The notes beneath the pieces were generated by a model. It saw only the letters and a list, made by a program, of their open reading frames with translations, searched no databases and was not told the origin of the DNA. Of a DNA stretch of 47,780 nucleotides, positions 1-8,078 are shown piece after piece. Made by a program: the position numbers and the translations under genes. This DNA comes from a virus: positions 1-47,780 of the IMG/VR virus record IMGVR_UViG_3300021079_000015, one strand, 5' to 3'. The number at the start of each line of letters is the position of its first letter. Position 1 is the stretch's first letter.

Positions 1-123
1 AGACCCGTCGCCTCGGTCATACAATCCCAAAAAGCCGTGCCCTTTTTGCGAACCGTCAGCCCGTTTCCAGTCTGCTCCTTGTTCTTCTGTTGGTGGCTTT
101 ACGCCTAAGTTTACTCCTCCCAT
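1..123 (-). CDS. Conserved phage protein downstream of portal, 3' end outside window
   Basis: The reading frame opens at an ATG directly after the portal stop (TAATATGGGAGG junction) and is still open at the window edge after 41 codons. The protein begins MGGVNLGVKPPTEEQGADWK and continues with a KGHGFLGLYDRGDGS segment. I recall this kind of short start ahead of a KG-G-flG-DG stretch in small conserved proteins placed after the portal in podovirus-like genomes, but I cannot name a function. The ATGGGAGGA start recurs at two other virion-module genes in this window. It is probably cotranscribed with the portal gene. Confidence 0.7.
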   Translation of the reverse strand, partial: MGGVNLGVKPPTEEQGADWKRADGSQKGHGFLGLYDRGDGS

Positions 124-124
124 A

Positions 125-2527
125 TTATGCTGCTGTTGGTGGCCTTGGCGGCGTTGCTACGCCAGATACCATGGCGTTTTGGTTTGGTGTGTTCTGCGAG
201 TAAACTTCGCCCATCTGCTGCTGCGCTGCGGCGGTTTGCTGCGGATGTCCGCCGCCATGGTGCGCCGCTGCCGGGGCAATATCCGGCGGGGGTGGCGTGC
301 CATGGCCGGCGGTGAGATGCTTGTGGGCTTGCATGTATGCCTGTTTGTATTTTGCCACTGCTTCGTTTGGCATTCCTTTTGCCTGTGCCGCTTGGACGTG
401 CATTGCAAAATGTTGCAATGCTCGAACAAGTGGCTGGACTCCTTCCGGCGGCAGGCTTCCCGGCGGGACGTTCTGAAGCAGTGGCATGAGCTTCTGAATC
501 ATCGTGTCGAGATGCACCTGATCGTTGTCTCGTGGCGAGACAGGAATGTCTTGGCCGGCAATGATCGACTGAAGCTCGATGATCTGCTGGCGAGTTGCCT
601 CAATGGCCATGGCCTCAACCTGATCCTTGGGCAGGATGACTTCGTTTGCCGTCGTTTCCCCGAGCTTCTTGATCCAGTCGAGCTTGATGAGTGCATCCTG
701 ATTGATCGCAGGGTTGCCCATGTACCGTTGCACCATCACATCCAGAATCTGATTGTCCTGAGCGGAATTGTCCGGGATCAACTCGCTTGCCGGGCTGTAC
801 GCCATCAGCAGGATATCAGCCGGAGCAATGTTCTTCTCAATCATCTCCAAGCAGCAGTTGATTGCGTCTTCGTCAAGATGCTCAGGGATTTCAAACGGAA
901 TCAAAAACGGAGGCAGTTCCATCATGGAGCGGTCGAACGCATCCACCACTTCACGCCGAGCCCAGATGGCGTTCTTCTCCACCTGACGTGCGAGATCCAG
1001 CTTCCCTTTGAGGTCCGCAGCAGCCTTGAGATGCTCGGGATGGCAAATGCCACGCTGCATTCGCTCAACCCCTTTGCTGAATTGACGAGAAAATCGCATG
1101 AGAACGCCTTGCCGGAGCTGGTTCTCAATGGCTGCAACTCGGTTAACTTCCGATGCGGTTTTCTTGCCCTGCGTCTCAACAGGGGCGCCCGGTAGGAATG
1201 TTCCAACCTGAATCTCGGCAAGCTGCGTAACAAACCTGTCGAGACGAATGAAATCCTCAACGTCTGCCGGCACGCCTTGTGGCACAACGTCGTAGCCTTC
1301 CGACACAAACGCAACTGGATGATGCACCGTGAGGGGCGCCACGTTAGGCTTTGCCGTCGGGCCTTTCTTGAGCAGCAACAACCCTTTGATGTAGCTGTTG
1401 TCCACCACAAGGTTTCGAGCTTTATCAACGGCAACGTGAGTGTTGTACAGGTCCCTGCCGGCGCCCCGGCTCGACATCAGGTTGCCGGACCCGATTTCGA
1501 TTGCAAAGAGGCAGAGGGTTTCTGACATCCGGTTATACCGATCAACCTGCGTACAAATCTCATCTCCGCTTTTGTCGTCAAAAAGGTAACGTGATATTTT
1601 TCCGTGCGGCTCTTTAACAAGGATTTCACCCAACTCCACATATTTTGCATCATTCTCATAACTAGCTCCATACGAGCCCTCACGTTGCCAGTCTTCATAC
1701 CTGCGAGCGTCGTCATCCGCATCGAGTGTGCGTCCCGCAGGAATGGCATTATTGATAGCTTTGATTAGGTTTTTGATGTGCCACCCGGCCAGAATGGACA
1801 TCTCTTCATTCTCGAGAATCGGCATGAGTTCTGCGATCTGATACCGGCGTTTGCGAGCCCAGATCGGAGTCGCATCAGATACCATCGGAGTCTCAATAGA
1901 AAAGAAGGTGTAGTCCTGTCTGAGGAACTCAGGCTTCCAGTCTCGAGTGTCGTCCCAGCACCATCCGCAATATCCGAACGTCGTGTTTTCATGCACCGTC
2001 TGCGCCACAAGATCATCAAATCCATTCCATCCACGGATGCATTTGGTGATGGATTCCCGAAACATCTTGGTCTTGTGCTCGGTGTCGATCCCGTCAACCG
2101 GGTACTTTGTAAACGTCAGGGTTGGGGTCTGTTCGATGACCTCTTTAAAAGGAGGTTGGATGCGAGAGACCATAGTTGAAAGAAAGCCAGTAGGCCGATT
2201 ACTGCGCCAATTTTGGCCCATGGACTCAAGCTTCTTTGGTTGATACGGAGGCTCATTGTTGAGTTTTTTCTGAATGAGTTGATTTTTGCGGTTCCTCTCG
2301 ACGTTCTGCTGTTTCAGGCGCCGATACGCACTGTGCGCCTGAGCCGCATCCTTAAACGTGCGCCGGACCTGTAGCGTTTCCGGGTCAATCGTGTCAGTGT
2401 TGCCAGCCGTTGGGTCCTGAACGTCCAGATTGAGAATGCGAGGCTTCTCGTGGTGGTCGCTGACTCGGGGCGCCTTGTCGGCAAACTTGTCGGTGATCTG
2501 TGGATCGAGTGGTTTTATGTCTGCCAT
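125..2527 (-). CDS. Portal (head-tail connector) protein
   Basis: An 800-residue protein directly downstream of the terminase module, in the place and size expected for a podovirus-type portal, the dodecameric ring through which DNA is packaged and ejected. The N-terminal 100 residues are charged. The middle is a mixed alpha/beta body with a conserved-looking segment ending AGRDLYNTHVAVDKARN, and the C-terminal 300 residues are helical and Gln-rich, ending in a Pro/Ala/His/Gln tail typical of a portal barrel or crown. I chose the ATG at 2527, two bases after the upstream TAA, because the longer start adds only seven residues overlapping the previous gene. The call rests on position, length and overall character rather than on a catalytic motif. 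Confidence 0.8.
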   Translation of the reverse strand: MADIKPLDPQITDKFADKAPRVSDHHEKPRILNLDVQDPTAGNTDTIDPETLQVRRTFKDAAQAHSAYRRLKQQNVERNRKNQLIQKKLNNEPPYQPKKLESMGQNWRSNRPTGFLSTMVSRIQPPFKEVIEQTPTLTFTKYPVDGIDTEHKTKMFRESITKCIRGWNGFDDLVAQTVHENTTFGYCGWCWDDTRDWKPEFLRQDYTFFSIETPMVSDATPIWARKRRYQIAELMPILENEEMSILAGWHIKNLIKAINNAIPAGRTLDADDDARRYEDWQREGSYGASYENDAKYVELGEILVKEPHGKISRYLFDDKSGDEICTQVDRYNRMSETLCLFAIEIGSGNLMSSRGAGRDLYNTHVAVDKARNLVVDNSYIKGLLLLKKGPTAKPNVAPLTVHHPVAFVSEGYDVVPQGVPADVEDFIRLDRFVTQLAEIQVGTFLPGAPVETQGKKTASEVNRVAAIENQLRQGVLMRFSRQFSKGVERMQRGICHPEHLKAAADLKGKLDLARQVEKNAIWARREVVDAFDRSMMELPPFLIPFEIPEHLDEDAINCCLEMIEKNIAPADILLMAYSPASELIPDNSAQDNQILDVMVQRYMGNPAINQDALIKLDWIKKLGETTANEVILPKDQVEAMAIEATRQQIIELQSIIAGQDIPVSPRDNDQVHLDTMIQKLMPLLQNVPPGSLPPEGVQPLVRALQHFAMHVQAAQAKGMPNEAVAKYKQAYMQAHKHLTAGHGTPPPPDIAPAAAHHGGGHPQQTAAAQQQMGEVYSQNTPNQNAMVSGVATPPRPPTAA

Positions 2528-2529
2528 AA

Positions 2530-3108
2530 TTACAGGGTGACCCAACAAACGTCGGGCAGGTTTGTCGCTCTCTGGAGCACAGATCGATCCATGAAGATTG
2601 CAGCCCGGTTGTCGTGGCGCATGAGTGTGCAGCCTCCGAGCACGGCAGATGACTTGGTGTCTCTAGCTTGGCGCACCGAGGCGCATAACCTGTCGGTTGC
2701 AGCAATGCACGAATTGCAGCCACCCCGCCAGTTGACGTTGTTTGGACAGGCTCGGCAAATCTGAGCACGGGTCTCAGCGAGATCATCTGATACCAGTGGA
2801 TGAGGTTCGCTTGAGTGCAAGATCCCCTTTGCCCACGTCCCAATGTCGTTCATCAGCTCGCCAGTTGCGGTTGTAGCGTTTACGCTGGTAATCGCAACCA
2901 TGTCCACCCCGTGGCAGAAATTCGGCCAATTGGAGCAGATGTAACTGTTCACATCCCCTTCAATATCCCCCCCGGGCAGGTGGTTTTCTGCTCGGTACGT
3001 CTCAACAGCCTTGAGCAGGTCAGGGTAGCTGTACCCTGTGAGTTTTACGTCACTTTGGTAGTAATGCCACCCCCCGGGAGGGATCATGCCTATGATGGGT
3101 TTTGCCAT
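2530..3108 (-). CDS. Cysteine-rich conserved phage protein next to portal
   Basis: A 192-residue protein between a ParB-like gene and the portal gene. It opens with a PPGGWHYYQSDVKLTGYS segment, followed by helices and a YRAEN-LPGGDIEGDVNSYIC stretch. The C-terminal half carries several cysteines (CRACPNN, GGCNSC, GGC), which suggests metal binding. Proteins with this GGWHY start and Cys-rich tail occur beside portal genes in phages, from memory. The function is unknown. It could be a packaging accessory factor or a zinc-stabilised structural protein. Confidence 0.65.
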   Translation of the reverse strand: MAKPIIGMIPPGGWHYYQSDVKLTGYSYPDLLKAVETYRAENHLPGGDIEGDVNSYICSNWPNFCHGVDMVAITSVNATTATGELMNDIGTWAKGILHSSEPHPLVSDDLAETRAQICRACPNNVNWRGGCNSCIAATDRLCASVRQARDTKSSAVLGGCTLMRHDNRAAIFMDRSVLQRATNLPDVCWVTL

Positions 3109-3111
3109 ACA

Positions 3112-3630
3112 CTACAGAACAAATTCGTGGTGACACTTGGGGCAGATGGTCGTGTCGCTTTCAGGTTTCTTTGGCTTCTCTTCCGGCGCCTCTGGAGGCA
3201 TGTTGGGGGACCCGAGCATCTCGTCGAGTTGCTCTTTGGTGAATCCAAGGCTACTGATGTCGAAATCTTCCTCCCTCAACGCATCAATCTCAACCGCAAG
3301 CACGTCGTAGTCCCACCCAGCCATTGATGCCAGTTGATTGTCCGCAATTGTGTACGCCCGGACCATGGCATCGGTTAGATGCCCAAGCACGATGCAGGGG
3401 ACTTGATCAAGGCCGGCCTTCTTTGCTGCCAGCACTCTGCCGTGGCCGGCAATAATGCGGCCAGAAGAATGGGTGAGAACTGGGTTTGTAAACCCAAACG
3501 TCTTGATCGACTCAGCCAACGCCTTCACCTGCTCGTCCGAATGGGTGCGAGCATTCCGGGCGTAAGGCTCCAGATCAAGGACCGGCAGCATTACGACTTC
3601 AAGTCGCTCCTTACTGACTGTGTTTTTCAT
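3112..3630 (-). CDS. ParB/Srx-fold nuclease-domain protein with C-terminal Cys pair
   Basis: A 172-residue protein with a ParB N-terminal domain: MLPVLDLEPYARNARTHS (residues 14-31), the SIKTFGFTNPV helix (41-51), and box II in the form IIAGHGRVLAAKKAG (59-73). ADNQLASMAGWD follows. In this superfamily the box binds CTP or a nucleotide, and phage members act as DNA-binding proteins, nucleases or modification-associated factors. The last ten residues are CPKCHHEFVL, one half of a zinc ribbon. I took the ATG at 3630 because the nine extra residues of the longer frame lie inside the previous gene. It overlaps that gene by 20 bases. Location between holin-like and portal genes suggests a packaging-linked rather than a partition role (inference). 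Confidence 0.8.
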   Translation of the reverse strand: MKNTVSKERLEVVMLPVLDLEPYARNARTHSDEQVKALAESIKTFGFTNPVLTHSSGRIIAGHGRVLAAKKAGLDQVPCIVLGHLTDAMVRAYTIADNQLASMAGWDYDVLAVEIDALREEDFDISSLGFTKEQLDEMLGSPNMPPEAPEEKPKKPESDTTICPKCHHEFVL

Positions 3631-3805
3631 GGTTGGGGCAAAGATAAATCTTCCCATTATTTATGGGAAATTGCTTCGATGTTAACGCAGTGCAGCGGAC
3701 ATATTCAATACCGTTGCTTGTCCTTACTTTTTCAACGTATCCGCACTCAAAAAGCTTTTTAGGCTTCGGATCTTTTGCTGCCCTTTCTGGCCTGTAGTTC
3801 TTCAC
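3611..3805 (-). CDS. Small Cys-containing phage protein (GTG start)
   Basis: A 64-residue basic protein starting at GTG seven bases after the upstream stop. It contains FECGYVEKVRTSNGIEYVRC and, near the end, YLCPNHEK, so three cysteines and a histidine could form a small metal-binding knuckle. The N-terminus (KNYRPERAAKDPKPKKLFEC) is highly basic. No recognised family. It overlaps the ParB-like gene by 20 bases, so the two are probably translationally coupled. Confidence 0.5.
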   Translation of the reverse strand: MKNYRPERAAKDPKPKKLFECGYVEKVRTSNGIEYVRCTALTSKQFPINNGKIYLCPNHEKHSQ

Positions 3806-3812
3806 AGTTAAT

Positions 3813-4253
3813 TTATTTTTTTTGTTTCAATCTAATTAAAACTGAATCCACTGCGCCGCACTTGCGACAGTCTTCAGTGTCGTCACTGTACAAGATTGAA
3901 CGTGAATTTACTGCGCTCACTGTTCCGCACTGGTTGCAATACTTTTCGTTATCTCTGACAAAGACTTTGCGCTGCTCTTTCTTGAGTCGTGTCATAGTCC
4001 TCTTGAGTACTACAGGCATCAGCACCGGCCCCCACCACACAATGCATTCTTCTGAGACTCCATAATCCACAGTCATATCGTCTCGGACATTGGTGATGAC
4101 GTGAACATGCTTGTTCTCAACTCCGTTTTCTAGGAACAGCTTTTCTCTGTACGGATCTTCTGGGTAATACAGAATTCCGACGAAGTAAATCCCCGGTTCT
4201 GTTGGCCTTTTTGTTGCGTACAGGGTCCAGCTTTTTTTGCCTTGGTTTTTCAT
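3813..4253 (-). CDS. Hypothetical phage protein with C-terminal zinc-ribbon-like Cys pairs
   Basis: A 146-residue protein. The N-terminus has the pattern W-LYATKRPTEPGIYFVGILYY, a segment often seen in short phage proteins of unknown function. The C-terminus carries two CxxC pairs (YCNQCGT and DCRKCGA), consistent with one zinc ribbon. Its start is preceded by AATCGATCA, a leader element shared by several genes here. The first 137 bases overlap the 3' end of the membrane-protein gene in another frame. The zinc-ribbon tail suggests nucleic-acid or protein binding, but no role can be assigned. Confidence 0.6.
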   Translation of the reverse strand: MKNQGKKSWTLYATKRPTEPGIYFVGILYYPEDPYREKLFLENGVENKHVHVITNVRDDMTVDYGVSEECIVWWGPVLMPVVLKRTMTRLKKEQRKVFVRDNEKYCNQCGTVSAVNSRSILYSDDTEDCRKCGAVDSVLIRLKQKK

Positions 4254-4542
4254 TGATCGATTTTTTAGGCGGAATTCCCCGCATGAAATAACTAATCCAA
4301 AGGAAGTTCAACGAAACTCCCACATTCAACATCACTTCTGTCCATGTTGGAGTCGAAAGTGTCAATACATTGGCTACAGCACCGCAAAATGTAATAGACG
4401 CAGCCGCTTTGCAAGCCACAGCAGCATACTTCAGCTTGTAAACCGGACTCTGCGGATTCTGAAACACCCGGATAATCAAGTGCAGCATCGAGCCAATGCA
4501 TGCGACGTTAGCGGCGGCGTTTATGACTGTTATTGGATTCAT
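4117..4542 (-). CDS. Small membrane protein, possible holin or spanin partner
   Basis: A 141-residue protein with about three hydrophobic segments (MNPITVINAAANVACIGSML, KAAASITFCGAVANVL, MLNVGVSLNFLWISYFM) followed by a very basic tail of about 45 residues. It directly follows the holin-like gene, overlapping it by 35 bases, which suggests a joint lysis role (inference). The basic tail lies wholly inside the start of the next gene, which has the better-looking protein sequence there, so the true functional part may be the first 95 residues, or a frame change may exist near 4250. Confidence 0.55.
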   Translation of the reverse strand: MNPITVINAAANVACIGSMLHLIIRVFQNPQSPVYKLKYAAVACKAAASITFCGAVANVLTLSTPTWTEVMLNVGVSLNFLWISYFMRGIPPKKSINEKPRQKKLDPVRNKKANRTGDLLRRNSVLPRRSVQRKAVPRKRS

Positions 4543-4822
4543 CAGGCGCTGAAATAAAGAATTTATTGCTTATCGTCTCCACTGCTCGGAGACCACAAAA
4601 GCCAAGAAGAAAAGCAGCAGCAAAGCCATAGTGCGGGTCAGACTCAAGGTGTGAAATCTTCAAGAGAAGAGGGGTGACATAATTTGCAGACGCTGCCCCG
4701 CCCATCAGCGAAGCAATCGTGGTCGCAAGACTCTGGTTCCCCCGTTTCGAGGAACAAAGTACGCTGCCAAACAAACCGGCAATCGCCAGCCCAATGTCGA
4801 TCCCCTCTTCTTTGAGATCCAT
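4508..4822 (-). CDS. Holin-like membrane protein
   Basis: A 104-residue protein with a charged N-terminus (MDLKEEGID), hydrophobic segments IGLAIAGLFGSVL, SLMGGAASANYVTPLLLKI and YGFAAAFLLGFCGLRAVETI, and a basic C-terminus (SNNSHKRRR). Two or three membrane spans with a short basic tail, and the ASANYVTPL loop, match the general pattern of phage holin-like proteins between terminase and portal genes. Holins permeabilise the inner membrane to time lysis. No endolysin is seen in this window, so the assignment rests on topology only. Confidence 0.6.
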   Translation of the reverse strand: MDLKEEGIDIGLAIAGLFGSVLCSSKRGNQSLATTIASLMGGAASANYVTPLLLKISHLESDPHYGFAAAFLLGFCGLRAVETISNKFFISAPDESNNSHKRRR

Positions 4823-4823
4823 G

Positions 4824-5057
4824 TTAGGCGTAGGCTAGGAACGTCGTGCCCGGCCCCGGAACGGTCGGAAGCTTTCCCTGCTCATTGTAAATCCCGCTGT
4901 AAGGCAAGATCTTGTCAGGCGGAAGCCCCGAACCATCAGATCCCGCCGGAGGCAGGATGCGACGAGGGGCTGCAAGTATCTGTAGTCCCGCAGGAGGCGT
5001 AATGCCGGTATAGCGCAACACCTGAGGCGGGATCGATGGTATGGGTAGTACTGTCAT
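4824..5057 (-). CDS. Proline-rich small phage protein
   Basis: A 77-residue Pro/Gly-rich protein starting MTVLPIPSIPPQVLRYTGIT and ending VPGPGTTFLAYA. I chose the ATG at 5057; a GTG at 5105 would add 16 residues. The stop is one base from the next start. Segments such as LPPDKILPYSGIYNEQGKLP suggest an extended structural peptide, possibly a capsid decoration or head-completion peptide, but there is no recognisable family. Confidence 0.5.
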   Translation of the reverse strand: MTVLPIPSIPPQVLRYTGITPPAGLQILAAPRRILPPAGSDGSGLPPDKILPYSGIYNEQGKLPTVPGPGTTFLAYA

Positions 5058-5126
5058 AAAATTAAGAGGGGGCCAACGGAACCGGGGGAGATATCCTATA
5101 ATCACCCCGTAGGGGTTGGCGTTTTT

Positions 5127-7001
5127 TTATTCTGAGAAGTCCACAAAGCTCGCAACCGAGTCTACCAGAGATACCAGTTCCTTCTCAACGACTTCCGGCT
5201 TCTTTTCGCTCATCGTCGCCACATTGCCGCCCCTTTGTCGCATCAAATGCACCAGCATAGATAGGGAGTCTAACGCATCCGGGCTCCCAAGCCGTGTCCG
5301 TTTGATGTAGTCTTTCTTCGACTCCACCCGCACAAGCCCCTTGCCCTTCTGTATGTACCGGCGACTGATGGCCTGCTTGGTCAGGTCCTCATTGCGGAAG
5401 CCCGGGCTGATCTTCAACCACTCAAACTCCAGATACTTGCCCAGCGCAAACAACAGCTCAGTCACCAGTCCGTTGTAAAGCTCGTTGGCCTTCTGGCTGT
5501 CGTCCCCCATCACCGGCGTGTCCGTCGCCGCCCACGAGTAGTTCAGGCCCATAACATCCGAACCGAACGTCGAGCAAAGCACGTCGTGGATGCCGGCGCC
5601 GTTGCCCGTCCGGTCCACGCACAGCCACCGGGGCGAGATCTTCATCTGCTTGCAGAACTTGATGATCGCATTCGCCTGCTCGAGCGTTGCCGCCTTGGGA
5701 AACGGCATCTGGCTATCGAGTTGCAGCATCGTGCGGGGGCGCTTGAACTCGTGAAACTTGCCGGACCGATCGGTCCACCCATCGCTGAGTCCAAATCGTC
5801 CGTAACTGCACAGCACTTGGTCAACCCCCTCAAGCGCCAAGTCAAAGCTGGCAAGCGGCACCACAGGTCCGACAAAGCGGATGATGCCCTGTGCGTTGTC
5901 CATCATCGCCGGCGTGATGATGCTCATGGCGATCCCTTCCTCAGGAAACCAGCCCCGGGCCATCGTGGACGCCTCTGCCGTCCTGCCCTTGCTGACGTAA
6001 GCCATAAAGCCCTCATACGTCTGCAATCCATGGAACACTACCTTGCGCTCCTTCACGTTCTCGCAGTCGGCTGCGTCGAGGCGGATGACCTGCCAGTCGT
6101 CCCGGCTCCGCCAGTCCCGGTCCAGCTCCATGTCTATGCTGCCCCACCCAAACTTGGGCTCGCACCGCTGACCAAACTGGCTGGTACGGTCTCGAGGGTT
6201 GCTGGCCGCAAACACCTTGATGCGCCCGGGCGTCGAGGAGTCCGCTGCCGTCAGACAGTTCATCACGCCCGCCCATACACCGTCCGGCACCTCCTCCGCC
6301 TCGTCCAGCACGATATGCGTCCTGCTCACCTTGCCCCAGCGTGGATGCGACGGCCCGAACCGTGGCGAAGGATGGAAGCCACGCAGACTCCCGTGGCCGC
6401 TCTCACCCTTTGGGATGGCGACCAGATGGATGCCCTGCTTGCTGTCGGTCGTGGATTGGATGCTCGTGGCGAGGTCGTCGTCCATGCCGCCGGGGCGGAC
6501 CAGTGCCGTCCTGTGGAACGTCTTGATCGAGGCGAAGATGTTCCGGGTAGCGTGAGCAGCCGTCAGCGAGACGACCTTGATGCACGTCCAGTCCGGGTCT
6601 CTGTACCAGTCGAGATAGAACCAAGCCGCTGCACCGTAGGACTTGCCCATCGACCCGGCTCCCTGCACCAGTAGTTTGTCCGTACCCATCAGCCCCTCCC
6701 ATACCCGGCGGCAGGACTCTGGCCTCCAGTCGAACGCCCCGGGTCCCCACAGCAGGATGGCCGCAGGCTCGAACAGGTCAGCGTCGAGCAAGTGCTGCAC
6801 ATACTGCCGGATGATCCGCTCGGCCAACGCCTGCGTCATCTCGAGCTTACCGTTGTGGCGCAGCGCCGCCTTGGCAATGTAGGCAGCGCACCGCAGTAGG
6901 CCACGCTCCTCGCTCGAGTCAGCCAGCTCCCGGGCCTCCGTTGCGATGCGGATCGCCCGGGCGACCGGGGGCGGCAGTGTCGTCAGCAGATCGTCGCTCA
7001 T
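5127..7001 (-). CDS. terL: Terminase large subunit
   Basis: A 624-residue ATPase-nuclease that pumps DNA into the prohead and cuts it. Residues 114-121 form an atypical Walker A, GAGSMGKS. THIVLDEAEE carries the Walker B and catalytic Glu. In the C-terminal half, RWLCVDRTGNGAGIHDVL has the first acidic residue of the RNase H-like nuclease, and RLGSPDALDSLSMLVHLM has the distal acidic residue. It lies after the TerS gene and a small nuclease gene and before holin-like and portal genes, the usual packaging-module order. It overlaps the upstream gene by 4 bases (ATGA). Confidence 0.93.
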   Translation of the reverse strand: MSDDLLTTLPPPVARAIRIATEARELADSSEERGLLRCAAYIAKAALRHNGKLEMTQALAERIIRQYVQHLLDADLFEPAAILLWGPGAFDWRPESCRRVWEGLMGTDKLLVQGAGSMGKSYGAAAWFYLDWYRDPDWTCIKVVSLTAAHATRNIFASIKTFHRTALVRPGGMDDDLATSIQSTTDSKQGIHLVAIPKGESGHGSLRGFHPSPRFGPSHPRWGKVSRTHIVLDEAEEVPDGVWAGVMNCLTAADSSTPGRIKVFAASNPRDRTSQFGQRCEPKFGWGSIDMELDRDWRSRDDWQVIRLDAADCENVKERKVVFHGLQTYEGFMAYVSKGRTAEASTMARGWFPEEGIAMSIITPAMMDNAQGIIRFVGPVVPLASFDLALEGVDQVLCSYGRFGLSDGWTDRSGKFHEFKRPRTMLQLDSQMPFPKAATLEQANAIIKFCKQMKISPRWLCVDRTGNGAGIHDVLCSTFGSDVMGLNYSWAATDTPVMGDDSQKANELYNGLVTELLFALGKYLEFEWLKISPGFRNEDLTKQAISRRYIQKGKGLVRVESKKDYIKRTRLGSPDALDSLSMLVHLMRQRGGNVATMSEKKPEVVEKELVSLVDSVASFVDFSE

Positions 7002-7411
7002 AGCAGCTTGAAGTCAGCAATTGGAATGTGAACCATAGGCTCTTGGTCTTCACAATCGCCACGGTCGTGTCTGCCTCCAATGTGGATGGCGTCGAACGTG
7101 GGCGTCACCCAGCCCAGCGAGTCCGTCCACTGCACTACCAACATGAACGGTAAGTTGGTGCGCTGCGACAGGTTCAGGCCCGTCAACACCTTGCCCAGCG
7201 CAACCATGTAGGTTGGGTACTGCTCTCGAGGGTTGGTGCGGCACTTAACCTCCGCCCATGCCATCACCCTATTACCCCTCGAGAGAGCGTAGTCAATCTC
7301 GTAGCGCCGTGGCAGTTTCACCGCATTGCAGCGCCAGCGTTCCAGCAAGGCGTCAGCTACCCGGCGCTCATTGACCAAGTCTGCTGGCGTCTCGTATATG
7401 GGGCGGGACAT
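6998..7411 (-). CDS. Small PD-(D/E)xK-type nuclease-like protein
   Basis: A 137-residue protein with a restriction-endonuclease-like core: EIDYAL supplies Asp40, and VMAWAEVKCRTN supplies Glu54-x-Lys56. The spacing and the preceding hydrophobic strand fit the PD-(D/E)xK fold, near the VRR-NUC and phage helper nuclease type. A pre-nuclease sits immediately upstream of TerL and overlaps it by 4 bases, so it may assist packaging or cleavage of branched DNA during packaging (inference). Its own start overlaps the stop of the upstream tiny membrane peptide (TGATG). Confidence 0.65.
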   Translation of the reverse strand: MSRPIYETPADLVNERRVADALLERWRCNAVKLPRRYEIDYALSRGNRVMAWAEVKCRTNPREQYPTYMVALGKVLTGLNLSQRTNLPFMLVVQWTDSLGWVTPTFDAIHIGGRHDRGDCEDQEPMVHIPIADFKLL

Positions 7412-7515
7412 CAGAACAGGTGCTGGTCAAGACAGGTGACGACCGCAATAGCGAACCCGGCGAACATCGACAGCAAGACGAAGTCGCCCCATACAAAGCT
7501 GGTGGACATGATCAT
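7411..7515 (-). CDS. Tiny single-span membrane peptide
   Basis: A 34-residue peptide, MIMSTSFVWGDFVLLSMFAG followed by FAIAVVTCLDQHLF, with one strongly hydrophobic segment over residues 10-28. It is coupled on both sides: ATGA with the upstream gene and TGATG with the downstream nuclease gene. That packing, rather than length, is why I accept it. It may be a lysis accessory or membrane anchor. Confidence 0.5.
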   Translation of the reverse strand: MIMSTSFVWGDFVLLSMFAGFAIAVVTCLDQHLF

Positions 7516-7814
7516 GGGCGTACAATCACCATCCCGTACCGGCGCCCCAGAGGACTGACGTACTTGCCAGTCACGTCCCGGCGTACACGCAGCCGCTGAG
7601 TCTGGCCTAGCAACATGCCGGGGTTTGCCGTAGGACCGCTGCCAGTGGGCTGGAGTTGCTTCAGGACGACGAACGTCTTGGTGACAGCGCAGCAGAGCCA
7701 CGTCAGATCCGGCTCGGCTGCGGCCTCGTTATCATTCGGGATGTCGTAAGGCCGAAGCCCATACGGGGTGACAGAGTTGCCGTAGATTTGTCCTTTAACG
7801 AATTCGGTAGCCAT
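7512..7814 (-). CDS. Hypothetical phage protein
   Basis: A 100-residue protein starting MATEFVKGQIYGNSVTPYGL, with a hydrophobic LTWLCCAVTKTFVVL segment and a C-terminal basic stretch, GQTQRLRVRRDVTGKYVSPL. The composition suggests a compact beta-rich protein. No recognisable family. It sits between a small zinc-finger gene and the tiny membrane peptide in the packaging module. Confidence 0.6.
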   Translation of the reverse strand: MATEFVKGQIYGNSVTPYGLRPYDIPNDNEAAAEPDLTWLCCAVTKTFVVLKQLQPTGSGPTANPGMLLGQTQRLRVRRDVTGKYVSPLGRRYGMVIVRP

Positions 7815-7825
7815 AGTGTGTGTTG

Positions 7826-7996
7826 TTAGTCAGGTAGATCGTCTTTGCAGTTTAAGCACCAGAACGGCTCCTCGTCCCTCGGAAAGAACCCAAGGAAGCA
7901 GTCGCAGTCCATACAGTAAGCTTTGTATTCCCTGCGCTTCTTCTCTGGTTTTTTCTCTGGCTTGTCGCCGGCGGTGTGTGTGTCTATTGTATCCAT
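7826..7996 (-). CDS. Small zinc-finger protein
   Basis: A 56-residue protein with a basic N-terminal half (KPEKKPEKKRREYKAY) and a C-terminal zinc-ribbon-like arrangement, CMDCDC followed 15 residues on by CLNC. I chose the ATG at 7996 because the longer frame begins at a TTG with no supporting context. Probably a nucleic-acid or protein-binding accessory of the packaging module. No family recognised. Confidence 0.6.
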   Translation of the reverse strand: MDTIDTHTAGDKPEKKPEKKRREYKAYCMDCDCFLGFFPRDEEPFWCLNCKDDLPD

Positions 7997-8078
7997 AAGT
8001 GCTTCAGAATGAACAGATCCAATTCCATATGACGTGTATTGTTGGTACTTATAACACAAGTTTCTGAATTGAAGTGAG

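Noticed and set aside
179-1195. 338-codon open frame on the plus strand opposite the portal gene
   Set aside because: It mirrors the portal codons, starts without context, and has shadow-like composition (Leu/His/Arg/Cys-rich). All other genes lie on the minus strand.
5586-6674. 362-codon plus-strand frame opposite terL
   Set aside because: Antisense of a well-supported terminase gene, Arg/His/Pro-rich as expected from its mirrored codons; no recognisable motif.
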